A stretch of DNA of 64,000 nt, from assembly GCF_037908215.1 (NCBI RefSeq), contig NZ_JBBLZC010000013.1, forward strand, positions 1-64,000, written 5' to 3'. Both the position numbers and the translations under genes were made by a program. Each line of letters begins with the position of its first letter. The stretch's first letter is position 1. The notes beneath the pieces were generated by a model. It made no database searches and was not told where the DNA came from. It saw only the letters and a program-made list of their open reading frames with translations. The stretch comes from Benzoatithermus flavus (GTDB taxonomy: Bacteria > Pseudomonadota > Alphaproteobacteria > Geminicoccales > Geminicoccaceae). Below are positions 17,129-24,456 of the stretch, piece after piece.

Positions 17129-18346
17129 ATGCCTCGCAGTGCAACTGCTAAGGTCGCAAAGCGACGTATCACCACCTCGAAGATCGCCAGCCTCCAGCCC
17201 GGCGAGGAGTTGCGGGACGATGCTCTCCCTGGGTTCGGCATCAGGGCTCACGCCTCGGGTGCCACATGGTTCCTCTCGTACAGCCTGCCCACGGGGCAAC
17301 GCCGCAGTGGAACTGCTAAGGTCGCAACGCGACGCAGGCTGAAGCTCGGGACCTACCCGGCGACCACGCTCGCTGAAGCCAGGGGCAGAGCCCTGGAGGC
17401 CAAGCGGCAGATCGACCGTGGGGAAGACCCTGGGGCCAAGCCCGAGGTCGTCACCCTTCAGGAAGCCTTCGGCCACTACGCCAAGACGTACCTCGCCAGG
17501 ATGAAGACGGGGGAGGCCATCGAGGCCGACCTGAAGCGTGACCTGATCGCCAGCCTGGGTTCTCGACCTCTGGCCTCCATCACCAGGGCCGATGTCGCCA
17601 AGGTGCTCGACCGAGTGGAGGCCCGTGGGCCGGTGATGGCGAACCGGGTGCTCCAATACGCCAAGGCCATGTTCGGCCGCTTCGTAGAGCGAGGGCTCAT
17701 CGAGAAGTCGCCCGTGGCCACCCTGCGGAAGCGCGTGAAGGAGACCGCCAGGGATCGGGTGCTGTCCGAGGAGGAGTTGAAGGCGCTTTGGCAGGCTTGC
17801 GACATCGAAGGCTCTTGGTTCGGATCGTTCGTGGAGGTGCTGATCCTGACCGGGATGAGGCGGGGTGAGCCTCTGGCGGCGAAGGTCGAGGGATCGCCAG
17901 TGCCCCGTGTGCTCGTCTTGGATGACCCGAAGCAAGGCGTGGCCCACAGGGTCACTCTGCCCCGGCAGGCTGTCCCTTCGGCAACCCGGCTGTACCGCTT
18001 CTGTGGGCACGCGCGGGAGGCCAAGAGGCTCGGCTGGGGAACGCGGTGGATCAAGCTCCTGAAGCTCGCAGGGCTCCATGGAAGTGGGATCACGATCCAC
18101 GATTTACGCAGGACGTGGGCGACTACGGCAGCCAGGATCGGGGTGGACCCGCTCATCATCGAGCTGTGCCTCGGGCACGCCCCCAGTGGCGTCCTGGGGA
18201 GGATCGGAGCGGTCTACAACCGCCACTCGTACACGGATCGGTGCGCCGAGGCATGGCAGCGGGTGGCCGACCATATCGCGAGCGTGGTGGGTGATGATGA
18301 CGAGGTGCTACCCAAGGTAGCCGAGTGCCGCGCTAGGCACGGCTGA
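17129..18346 (+). CDS. P4-type tyrosine integrase
   Basis: Site-specific recombinase of 405 residues that should integrate and excise the element at tRNA-Ala. It has an N-terminal DUF4102-like arm-binding domain (LPGFGIRAHASGATWFLSY, LKLGTYPATTLAEARGRALE), a SAM-like core-binding domain and a catalytic domain. The first catalytic Arg is in TGMRRGEP (about 243), then HDLRRTW (about 324), LGH (about 348) and the Tyr in VYNRHSY (about 363), so the enzyme looks intact. Two near-identical 32-bp repeats lie in its first 70 codons. The start overlaps the region next to the left att, 190 bp from it. Confidence 0.93.
   Translation: MPRSATAKVAKRRITTSKIASLQPGEELRDDALPGFGIRAHASGATWFLSYSLPTGQRRSGTAKVATRRRLKLGTYPATTLAEARGRALEAKRQIDRGEDPGAKPEVVTLQEAFGHYAKTYLARMKTGEAIEADLKRDLIASLGSRPLASITRADVAKVLDRVEARGPVMANRVLQYAKAMFGRFVERGLIEKSPVATLRKRVKETARDRVLSEEELKALWQACDIEGSWFGSFVEVLILTGMRRGEPLAAKVEGSPVPRVLVLDDPKQGVAHRVTLPRQAVPSATRLYRFCGHAREAKRLGWGTRWIKLLKLAGLHGSGITIHDLRRTWATTAARIGVDPLIIELCLGHAPSGVLGRIGAVYNRHSYTDRCAEAWQRVADHIASVVGDDDEVLPKVAECRARHG
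17135..17166 (+). repeat. Intragenic 32-bp repeat, copy 1
   Basis: CGCAGTGCAACTGCTAAGGT at the start of a 32-bp unit repeated at 17303-17334 with 30 of 32 matches. Both copies are in the integrase reading frame and encode SATAKVAKRR and SGTAKVATRR. Confidence 0.7.
17303..17334 (+). repeat. Intragenic 32-bp repeat, copy 2
   Basis: Second copy of the integrase intragenic repeat, 168 bp (56 codons) after the first and in the same frame. It sits in the loop before the conserved LKLGTYP motif of the arm-binding domain. Confidence 0.7.
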
Positions 18347-18360
18347 AGCAGCACGAGGGG

Positions 18361-18384
18361 GGCTGTCTTGGTGCCATGACAGCC
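18361..18384 (+). terminator. Hairpin after the integrase gene
   Basis: GGCTGTC (18361-18367) pairs with GACAGCC (18378-18384) around a 10-nt loop, 14 bp after the integrase stop; outer GGGG/CCCC runs can extend the stem. There is no T run, so termination is a weak inference. Confidence 0.4.
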
Positions 18385-18528
18385 TACCCCGGCCAGCGCC
18401 CCGCAGCTTCCACAGCCCGAAGCGCAGCAGTCCTCACATGCGGGGGCGAGGACCCTTCGTGCGCTTCGCTGTGCTGTAGGTGCTCGCTTCGCTGTGCCGA
18501 GCTTAGCTCTGCGCGAGCGATTACATCC

Positions 18529-18537
18529 TGTGGATAA
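18529..18537 (-). promoter_or_regulatory. Perfect DnaA box next to an AT-rich stretch
   Basis: The minus strand reads TTATCCACA, the exact consensus DnaA box. It is followed by about 65 bp of AT-rich sequence (18538-18602), the least GC-rich part of the element. A single box is not proof of an origin, but the location inside an integrative element is suggestive. Confidence 0.45.
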
Positions 18538-18613
18538 GCAATGAGTTTCCTTTTGATGCCAATTGGTTAGTCACCATTTTTGCGGAAAATTTGCACTTAT
18601 AGAGAGAGGGCGA

Positions 18614-18859
18614 TCATGGATCAGCGCTTCCTTGAGGATGCGCCCAGATACCCTGTGGCTTACCCTTACCGACGACGGTCTCGGTCAAGGGGTGGGATTT
18701 TCCCACCGCTTCCCGAAGCGCCGCTATGTACTCGACCGTGGAAGGCAGGCGCATGAACTCAGGCACCCGCTTCCCGAAGTGCTGCGCCGCCTTGGTCATG
18801 TTGAACCAGCCATCAGGGCGCTTATTCCTCCTTAATAGACAAGAGCGGCAAAGCCGCAA
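18614..18859 (-). pseudogene. KilA-N domain fragment
   Basis: The 81-codon frame encodes NKRPDGWFNMTKAAQHFGKR, then VPEFMRLPSTVEYIAALREA and GKGKPQGIWAHPQ. This is the KilA-N DNA-binding domain seen in phage and island proteins (GxxNATKxxxxFGKR...L.ST.EY...L...GT.VHP). The frame stops just after AHP, where KilA-N proteins continue with the conserved helix; a one-base shift there gives LKEALIHD, so a frameshift is possible. Function is probably lost. Confidence 0.55.
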
Positions 18860-18983
18860 GATCGGCGAAGCCGAGACGCTGCTTTCTGAACGAGAGCTTG
18901 CTCGCTTCGCTGTGCGGGAGCGACGCTCTCCCCTTTTTTGTCAGACCAGAGATCAACGCACAACGAGACGAAGGAGACGGAAG

Positions 18984-19175
18984 ATGAACGCATACAAGTT
19001 GCCAGACCGTGTGACCATCCGATTGACGATGGAGGACCGGGATATACTGGCCAAGCTCGCCAAGGACATGCTCGACCGTGGACGCATCTTCGTGAACGCC
19101 ACGGATGTCCTGAAGCAGGCCCTTAAGGTCGCCCACGGGCAGCTTGAGGCAGGCACGAAGGGCAATCTCGGATGA
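18984..19175 (+). CDS. Small unknown protein (63 aa), RHH-like
   Basis: Starts at an ATG with a strong GAAGGAGACGGAAG upstream region. The 63-residue product (MNAYKLPDRVTIRLTMEDRD, followed by a helix-turn-helix pattern ending KQALKVAHGQ) resembles short ribbon-helix-helix or MobC-like accessory proteins: a beta-strand PDRVTIRLT followed by two helices. It could be a repressor or relaxase accessory, but no relaxase is present. A terminator-like hairpin lies about 100 bp downstream. Confidence 0.55.
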   Translation: MNAYKLPDRVTIRLTMEDRDILAKLAKDMLDRGRIFVNATDVLKQALKVAHGQLEAGTKGNLG

Positions 19176-19273
19176 GGACATGGCGAGGCTGAAAGCCGCA
19201 AAAGCGCCGCTCTGGCAGAGCCAGACACGAGCAGCATAGCTGCGTAAAGACACCGGGGCCTGCTCAAAAACGA

Positions 19274-19308
19274 GCGATCTTGTCCTAGAGAGAAGAGATC
19301 GCGTTTTC
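19274..19308 (+). terminator. Rho-independent terminator-like hairpin
   Basis: GCGATCT (19274-19280) pairs with AGATCGC (19296-19302) and is followed by GTTTTCT. It would end the transcript of the 63-residue gene. A second hairpin (GGCCTGGGG with CCCCGGGCC, 19352-19373) stands between it and the ATPase gene. Confidence 0.55.
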
Positions 19309-19424
19309 TGAAGCCGCCTACCGGCATTCCAATACCATTGCTTACGATGAGGGCCTGGGGCCGTCCCCGGGCCGACTTCGCACGTCCATAGCTCAGACGA
19401 GCCTCAACTGAAAGGGATCACCCT

Positions 19425-21356
19425 GTGTTCGACTTCAATACTATCCGCTCGACCTTCCACACCCTTCGGGTCGCCCAAGTGACGGGCCACAAGGGCAGCC
19501 ATACCACCTTCGATGCGAAGATCGATGGCCTGATCTGGCGCGTCTCGGAGCTTGCCCTGAAGGACCGCCTTGAAGGCAAACCCCGCATCCGCGTGGGGAG
19601 TGCGCCTACCGGCTCGGGCAAGACCATGGCATCGCTGGCCCTCGTGGCTGCGGGGATCATGACCGATCCGACCTTCACGGCGGGTCTGGTCGTGGAGCAG
19701 ATGCGGCAGGCAGACGACCTCTACCGTCACCTCCTCAAGCTCCTGCCCAAGGAGCTTCACGGGGCGGTGGCCGTGTTCACGTCGGCCCATGACGCAGAGG
19801 GCGACTACCTCGACGATGAGGACGCCAAGATCGACCTCGGGTTCATCCCTGCCGCAAGGTTCACCCGTGAAGACCTCAGGAAAGCCCGAATTGCCATCGG
19901 GTGCCATCAGAGCTTGCTCGGGTCGAGCCACAAGAACGGCATCGGTGGGCTGACCTTCTGCGGAGACGAACGGCGCTCCATCGTGTTCGTTGACGAGACG
20001 CCTACCTTGGTCTCGATCTTGGCGGTTGACCCTACGGCCCTCACAGACGCCTGGAAGCTCGTTGACGACTACGACAAGGCGCATCCTTGGCTACCCCTCT
20101 TGGCAGCCGTCAAGGATCGCGCTCAGGCCATCTTCCAGGCCGCAGCGAATGGCCCGGCCTTGGATGCGCCCCAGCTTGTGACGGAGGACGACGACGTGTC
20201 CGTGATCGGCAAGCCCGAGATCGGCTCCCTGTTGCGGTTCGTGCCAGCCCACGTGAAGGACCGTCATGCAGCGGCAGAGGGCCTTGCGGTCGTCCTTGAA
20301 TTCATCAAGACGGCCCAACAGGGCTACACGTTCTTCTACCGGCAGCCGCCCAAGGAGTTCGTCGCCTACCGCCTCAACTTCCGACCCTTCCCCGGTCTCG
20401 TGATCCTCGATGCGACAGCAGACCTCGCCAACATCGAGATCATGGCACCTGGGCTGGAGCGAGTGGCGGCACCTAGGGTCGATTACCGGAACCTCAGGGT
20501 CTACCACCTGACACCCCCGGAAGGTCTCCGTGGCAACCTGACCACCCTTTTCGAGAAGGAAAGCAACTGTCGGAAGTACGCCGCTTGGGTACGCCAGATG
20601 GTCGCCACTCACACCACACCGGGTGAGACCGTCTTGGTCATCGTCAAGAAGAAGCTGGTCGAAGGGAAGCACATCCCGGCTGCCCACAGCCTTGAAGACG
20701 CCTGGGAGGTGGATGGCAGGCGTGTCCTGGTGATGACCTGGGGGGCTTACATCGGGGCCAATTGGGCGAAGGAGGCGACCACCGTGTTCCAGTTCGGGGA
20801 GTTCTGGCCGAGGAAGTCGGTTGTGGTCGGCACTGTCCTTGGTCTCCGTGGGCAGCGGTTCAAGGACGCCACCGATATCGGGTCTGCCTTGGGCTCGACC
20901 ATGACCGGAGACTACGCCACCGTTCGAGACAACCATCTCTGCCGATGGGCGGCACAGCTTGCGGCCAGAGGCTCCATGCGAGTGATCGACCAAGATGGGG
21001 TGGCGTCCCCTATGCGCCTCTTCGTCACCATGCCTATCGAGAGGGCCGTTAGGCTCGTCACCGAGGTATGGCACGGGGCGAGGCCCCCGGTGATCCTCGG
21101 GGGCGAGCAGGAGGGGGTGACCAAGATCGACCGCTTGGCCCGGCTCCTGGCGACCACCGAAGATGGTGTCCTTTGGTACCCGGAGTTGGCGAAGGTGATG
21201 GAGGTCGAGGTGAAGCATCTGGTCGGGATGCTCAAGAACCCGAAGGTTGCCACCGTGCTGAAGGCCTATGGTTGGCAGGAGGCCCGGCGGAAGGACTTCG
21301 GCTTGGCTGGTAAAGGCAAGGGTCTGTGTCGGCTACCGTCGCTACTCGCGGCTTAA
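19425..21356 (+). CDS. Large orphan P-loop ATPase, superfamily 2 helicase-like
   Basis: A 643-residue cytoplasmic protein I cannot assign to a named family. It starts at GTG 19425 with AAAGGGA upstream. It has a clean Walker A motif (GSAPTGSGKT, Lys at 66), a Walker B with DE at 190-191 (SIVFVDETPT), and a later ILDATADLANIE segment resembling the conserved motif III/IV strand of SF2 helicases. The C-terminal 200 residues carry a FGEFWPRKSVVVGTVLGLRG segment like a helicase second domain. It is the main coding cargo of the element and could drive replication or defence. Confidence 0.75.
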   Translation: MFDFNTIRSTFHTLRVAQVTGHKGSHTTFDAKIDGLIWRVSELALKDRLEGKPRIRVGSAPTGSGKTMASLALVAAGIMTDPTFTAGLVVEQMRQADDLYRHLLKLLPKELHGAVAVFTSAHDAEGDYLDDEDAKIDLGFIPAARFTREDLRKARIAIGCHQSLLGSSHKNGIGGLTFCGDERRSIVFVDETPTLVSILAVDPTALTDAWKLVDDYDKAHPWLPLLAAVKDRAQAIFQAAANGPALDAPQLVTEDDDVSVIGKPEIGSLLRFVPAHVKDRHAAAEGLAVVLEFIKTAQQGYTFFYRQPPKEFVAYRLNFRPFPGLVILDATADLANIEIMAPGLERVAAPRVDYRNLRVYHLTPPEGLRGNLTTLFEKESNCRKYAAWVRQMVATHTTPGETVLVIVKKKLVEGKHIPAAHSLEDAWEVDGRRVLVMTWGAYIGANWAKEATTVFQFGEFWPRKSVVVGTVLGLRGQRFKDATDIGSALGSTMTGDYATVRDNHLCRWAAQLAARGSMRVIDQDGVASPMRLFVTMPIERAVRLVTEVWHGARPPVILGGEQEGVTKIDRLARLLATTEDGVLWYPELAKVMEVEVKHLVGMLKNPKVATVLKAYGWQEARRKDFGLAGKGKGLCRLPSLLAA

Positions 21357-21359
21357 GCC

Positions 21360-21408
21360 GAAACCTATCACTTACCCAGAAGCTCCCCGTGGGAGAATGA
21401 TAGGTTTC
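21360..21408. terminator. Bidirectional hairpin after the ATPase gene
   Basis: A perfect 11-bp inverted repeat, GAAACCTATCA (21360-21370) and TGATAGGTTTC (21398-21408), encloses a 27-nt loop that itself contains a CTCCCC/GGGAG mini-stem. It begins 3 bp after the ATPase stop. Confidence 0.55.
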
Positions 21409-21462
21409 TCCGACCTTGGTCGTCTCAGCATGAAGAACATTTTTGCTTGAGAAACTAGGCAT

Positions 21463-21584
21463 TTACGCAAGAAGACCCTGGGTTCTTTCTGCGTGACTGC
21501 CTACTTTCTTCAGGGATTGCTCGGTCTCGTTTGCTGAGATGTGGGGTTACGCAGGAAGACCCAGTGTGCCTTGCGTAATCCCAC
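21463..21584. repeat. Two related palindromic units TTACGCA(A/G)GAAGACCC
   Basis: TTACGCAAGAAGACCC at 21463 and TTACGCAGGAAGACCC at 21547 start two hairpins. The second is stronger: GTGGGGTTACGCA (21541-21553) pairs with TGCGTAATCCCAC (21572-21584) at 12 of 13 positions. They lie in the 345-bp gap between the convergent ATPase and EVE-nuclease genes, where I see no other gene. Confidence 0.6.
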
Positions 21585-21701
21585 AACTCTCGACCCAGAG
21601 GTGGCCCGAAATTCCAGGCTGTGGGCCACTGCGAGGAGTACTGCGCAATGACCTCGGTCCTTACCCACTGGCGTTGCACTCACAAGAAGAAACGAGTGGT
21701 G

Positions 21702-22841
21702 TCAACCATCTTCGACATCACAGCTCTCTGCGAAAGCGTTCAGGAACTCAGGTTTGAGGAACTGGAGGAAGTTCTTCGCCACAGACACCTGGGAACGAAG
21801 CTCCTCGAAAGAGATGAATTGACACATCTCTGACATGGGTGGTGTTAATCTGGCGAATGTTGGCCTGTTGACTTCTGTCATCACTTTGGCCCGCCTCTCG
21901 CCTGGAGCAACAATGTACAGTGGTATGTTCAGATTGGGTTGCATCGTGATCAGGTCGGACATCCGAAGCAAGCCAGAGAAGACTGAGGTGGTACTCTCGA
22001 TCTCAAAGGCTGCTTGAATGGAATTGCCTTTCAGCCATAGAACATCAATCAGCTCAATCGTCCTGGTGGTCGCCTCATCGAACTGAAGGGGTAGGGTTGG
22101 CTTTAACCTAGGCAGAGAAGTGAACAGATTACCTTGAAATGACTTGCCTCGATCATTCTTGGCCACCCAGACATCAAGGCCCATGTCGTTGCCGAGCTTG
22201 AGAAGCAGCCATTGTATCTCGGTATGGGCCGTCGCTTCCTTGACTTCAGCCTCGGCAGAGGCAATCGGCAGATGGCCGTTCAGTGGTGGCGGCGGCACCT
22301 CCTCGGGTTCATCTTCCGGGATCGTCACGAGCCCACCCTTGGCCGCCTTCAGGATGGGGGGCGTCTTGTAGAGCTTTGTCGCATCAAAGGGACGCTCCAC
22401 AGGGTTCTTCACTGCCTCAAGAACGGCAGCGACGACAGCAGCTCCATCCTGTGGTTTCCATTTGTATGGCGATCCCCGAAAGTGCCCGGTCCATGCGTGG
22501 GGGCTCTTGAGGTTCTGGAAGACGGAGAGCTTGTCCTTCAGCTCGATCACCGGAACGGCCGTAGTTGGCTCCAGCTTCGCAACCAGCTTCACCGGGATGC
22601 GGGCGGGGAAGTCGCCTGCCGTCCAGATTGGTTTGGCGTCCTTGAAGGCCGAGCCGACGACCTCCAAGAGGCCGATCCAGCGAGACACCCCTGTCAGGTA
22701 GCAGAGAAGGATGTCCCCCTTGTTCATCTTCTGAACGTTGTTCCAGCGTTTCTCGCGGAAGCCCGAAACGTTGGCTCCAGCGGCGAGAAACTCCGTCCAC
22801 GTCTCATAGGTGAAAAGGTCGAGCCAATAGGTGGGCTGCAC
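21702..22841 (-). CDS. EVE domain-restriction endonuclease-like fusion
   Basis: Predicted restriction-type defence protein of 379 residues. Residues about 3-135 form an EVE/PUA-like domain (YWLDLFTYETWTEF, KGDILLCYLTGVSRWIGLLEV), a fold used to read modified bases in DNA. A Pro-rich linker (EDEPEEVPPPPLNG) follows. Residues 206-379 look like a PD-(D/E)XK nuclease: HTEIQWLLLKLGNDMGLDV, D266 in IDVLWLK, and E280-x-E282 in AAFEIESTTS. The GTG at 22841 is preferred because AGGAGGT lies 10 bp upstream and the EVE domain then begins at once; an ATG at 22901 is also in frame. The cleavage chemistry is inferred from the motif, not proven. Confidence 0.8.
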   Translation of the reverse strand: MQPTYWLDLFTYETWTEFLAAGANVSGFREKRWNNVQKMNKGDILLCYLTGVSRWIGLLEVVGSAFKDAKPIWTAGDFPARIPVKLVAKLEPTTAVPVIELKDKLSVFQNLKSPHAWTGHFRGSPYKWKPQDGAAVVAAVLEAVKNPVERPFDATKLYKTPPILKAAKGGLVTIPEDEPEEVPPPPLNGHLPIASAEAEVKEATAHTEIQWLLLKLGNDMGLDVWVAKNDRGKSFQGNLFTSLPRLKPTLPLQFDEATTRTIELIDVLWLKGNSIQAAFEIESTTSVFSGLLRMSDLITMQPNLNIPLYIVAPGERRAKVMTEVNRPTFARLTPPMSEMCQFISFEELRSQVSVAKNFLQFLKPEFLNAFAESCDVEDG

Positions 22842-23590
22842 GGTGCATCTACCTCCTGGGCGGAAGTAAGCGGAACCGTAGCTCGCCGTCGAGCCGTTCA
22901 TAGGTTAAGGCGACCAAAAGGCACGCTTCAGCTCCTTCAGTGTCTTATCCGGCACTCTGTTCAGTCGAATGACACCCCGCCTCGGTAACCAGGAGCAAGG
23001 GCTGCCGCTCAGACCCAAGGGTTCCAGCCAGGGGAGGTATGGAGCCTCCTGCAGGAAAAGATACTCCCCCCCTTTCTGTGAGGACCGGGGGTGGGGCCTA
23101 CCGGGCTGCCCTCGTGGCTGCCATGATTTCCGAGAGCGTTCGCTTCAGCCCAGCCTCTAACACCAACACCACCAACGAGCAGCGAAAGCGTCTCTTTTTG
23201 AAGACGGGGGTGGGGCCGGGGGCCAGCCCGCAGGGGTGTCACTGGAGCCTCCTTAGATGGGATCGCTCAGGCTGGCACTTGATCCTCACCGATCCGGCTC
23301 TGGCGCTTGCCCTCGTGCTCGCCTTCGTGGTGCAGACCATGGTTGTGGCGGTAGAATGTGAGGCCATCCTTGTGACCGATAGAGGACTGGCCACCGACAT
23401 TGGCTTTGGGCCAACGAGACAAGACGAGACGAGCAGCCCCAGGCCACCCTTGTGTCTCACATGGGCTTGCCCCAGCGGCACACGAGAGTGCCGCCTCGAA
23501 TGTGTCTCACACGAATGGGTGTTGACCTTGTGATACGTCTCATCCAAGAAGGAAGCCCCAATGAGACGAACGCGGGCGAGAGAGACACCC
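22842..23590. other. Non-coding stretch with short repeats
   Basis: No gene here is convincing. It holds duplicated segments such as GACCGGGGGTGGGGCC (about 23082) and GACGGGGGTGGGGCC (about 23203), two copies of GGAGCCTCCT (about 23041 and 23254), and an open frame at 23039-23533 whose composition and product look non-coding. The last 175 bp carry a cluster of GAGAC/GTCTC boxes upstream of the serine recombinase. Confidence 0.5.
23416..23586. promoter_or_regulatory. Cluster of seven GAGAC/GTCTC boxes upstream of the recombinase
   Basis: GAGAC or its complement occurs at 23416, 23426, 23454, 23504, 23537, 23563 and 23582. Two copies share the 10-mer TGTGTCTCAC exactly (23451 and 23501), and CGTCTCAT (23536) forms an inverted repeat with ATGAGACG (23561). 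This may be a binding region for the recombinase or its regulator. Confidence 0.5.
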
Positions 23591-24175
23591 ATGCTGATCG
23601 GCTACGCGCGGACCTCCACCACCGACCAAGAGGCCAGCTTCGAGGCCCAACAGGAGGAGCTTCGCAAGGCAGGCTGCGAGAAGGTCTACCGTGAGCAGGT
23701 CTCGGCGGTAGCCAAGGAGCGCCCCCAACTGGACAAGGCCCTCGGCCACCTGCGGCCGGGTGACGTGCTGGTCGTGACCAAGCTCGACCGCCTCGCCCGC
23801 TCGGTAGAGCACCTGATCGCCTTGGTGCGCCAGATCGAGGCAAGCGGAGCATCCCTTCGTATCCTTGGCCTGGGGCTCGACACGGCGACGCCTACGGGTC
23901 GCCTCATGCTGACCATGCTCGGGGCCGTGGCCGAATTCGAGCGCTCCTTGATGCTGGAGCGGCAGAGGGTCGGGATCGAGAAGGCGAAGGGCGAGGGGAA
24001 GTACAAGGGCCGGAAGCCCACGGCTCGGGCCAAGAGCGCCCAGGTGATGGACCTGAAGGCGCAGGGGGTCGGTCCTGCGGAGATCGCCAGGAGGCTCGGC
24101 ATTGGGAGGGCCAGCGTGTACCGCATCCTTGGCCGTCGGCTCGCGAGTGGTGACACTCGGGCTGCCCAGGAGTGA
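23591..24175 (+). CDS. Serine recombinase (resolvase/invertase family)
   Basis: Small serine recombinase of 194 residues from the ATG at 23591; an in-frame ATG at 23561 would add ten residues. The nucleophile is S9 in GYARTSTTDQ, and the conserved Arg region KLDRLARSVEHL and the GRLMLTMLGAVAEFERSLM core are intact. The C-terminus has a Hin-type helix-turn-helix (GPAEIARRLGIGRASVYRIL). Its usual work is resolution, inversion or partition of a mobile DNA; within this element it may act at the upstream box cluster. Confidence 0.92.
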   Translation: MLIGYARTSTTDQEASFEAQQEELRKAGCEKVYREQVSAVAKERPQLDKALGHLRPGDVLVVTKLDRLARSVEHLIALVRQIEASGASLRILGLGLDTATPTGRLMLTMLGAVAEFERSLMLERQRVGIEKAKGEGKYKGRKPTARAKSAQVMDLKAQGVGPAEIARRLGIGRASVYRILGRRLASGDTRAAQE

Positions 24176-24197
24176 GCACAAGATGTAGTAGGGAAAC

Positions 24198-24214
24198 CCT
24201 AGTAAATTACTAGG
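24198..24214. promoter_or_regulatory. Perfect 17-bp palindrome near the right end
   Basis: CCTAGTAA-A-TTACTAGG is a perfect inverted repeat 22 bp after the serine recombinase stop, in AT-rich DNA unlike the rest of the window. It could be an operator or a recombinase/excisionase site. Confidence 0.5.
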
Positions 24215-24346
24215 AATAGTGTAACTCAGTCTCAGGGTGGGACAATGTTGACGAGGGAAAATCCAGACCCTCGGGGCTCCCCACGGGTGCCCCTCTGGCC
24301 TGACACGGAGCGCACTCTGCTCCGCTTCGCGGACACACCGCAGCTC

Positions 24347-24366
24347 TGCTCCACCAGTGCTCCACG
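24347..24366 (+). repeat. 20-bp terminal direct repeat, right copy
   Basis: Identical to 17063-17082. It lies 90 bp inside the right att repeat, mirroring the left copy, in line with an arm-type integrase site. Confidence 0.6.
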
Positions 24367-24456
24367 ACCGTCTGGACCCCGTGTCTCCCCTCGTGCTACC
24401 CCTACGGGCGAGGACGCCAGACAGCCAAGGAATCAAAGGCTTAGGTGCAAGGCTTG

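Larger units (their letters stand above)
18461..18915 (+). repeat. Repeated GCTCGCTTCGCTGTGC units
   Basis: A 17-mer TGCTCGCTTCGCTGTGC occurs at 18481-18497 and 18899-18915, with a third partial copy (GCGCTTCGCTGTGC) at 18461-18474. The copies flank the DnaA box, an AT-rich stretch and the KilA-N remnant. Together with the surrounding AT-rich DNA they may be iteron-like or regulatory. Confidence 0.5.

Noticed and set aside
18461..18915. Possible CRISPR array from repeated GCTCGCTTCGCTGTGC units.
   Set aside because: Only two full and one partial copies, irregular spacing and no cas genes.
23039..23533. 164-codon open frame in the element.
   Set aside because: No ribosome site, no recognisable domain and poor codon pattern; the region is repeat-rich and seems non-coding.
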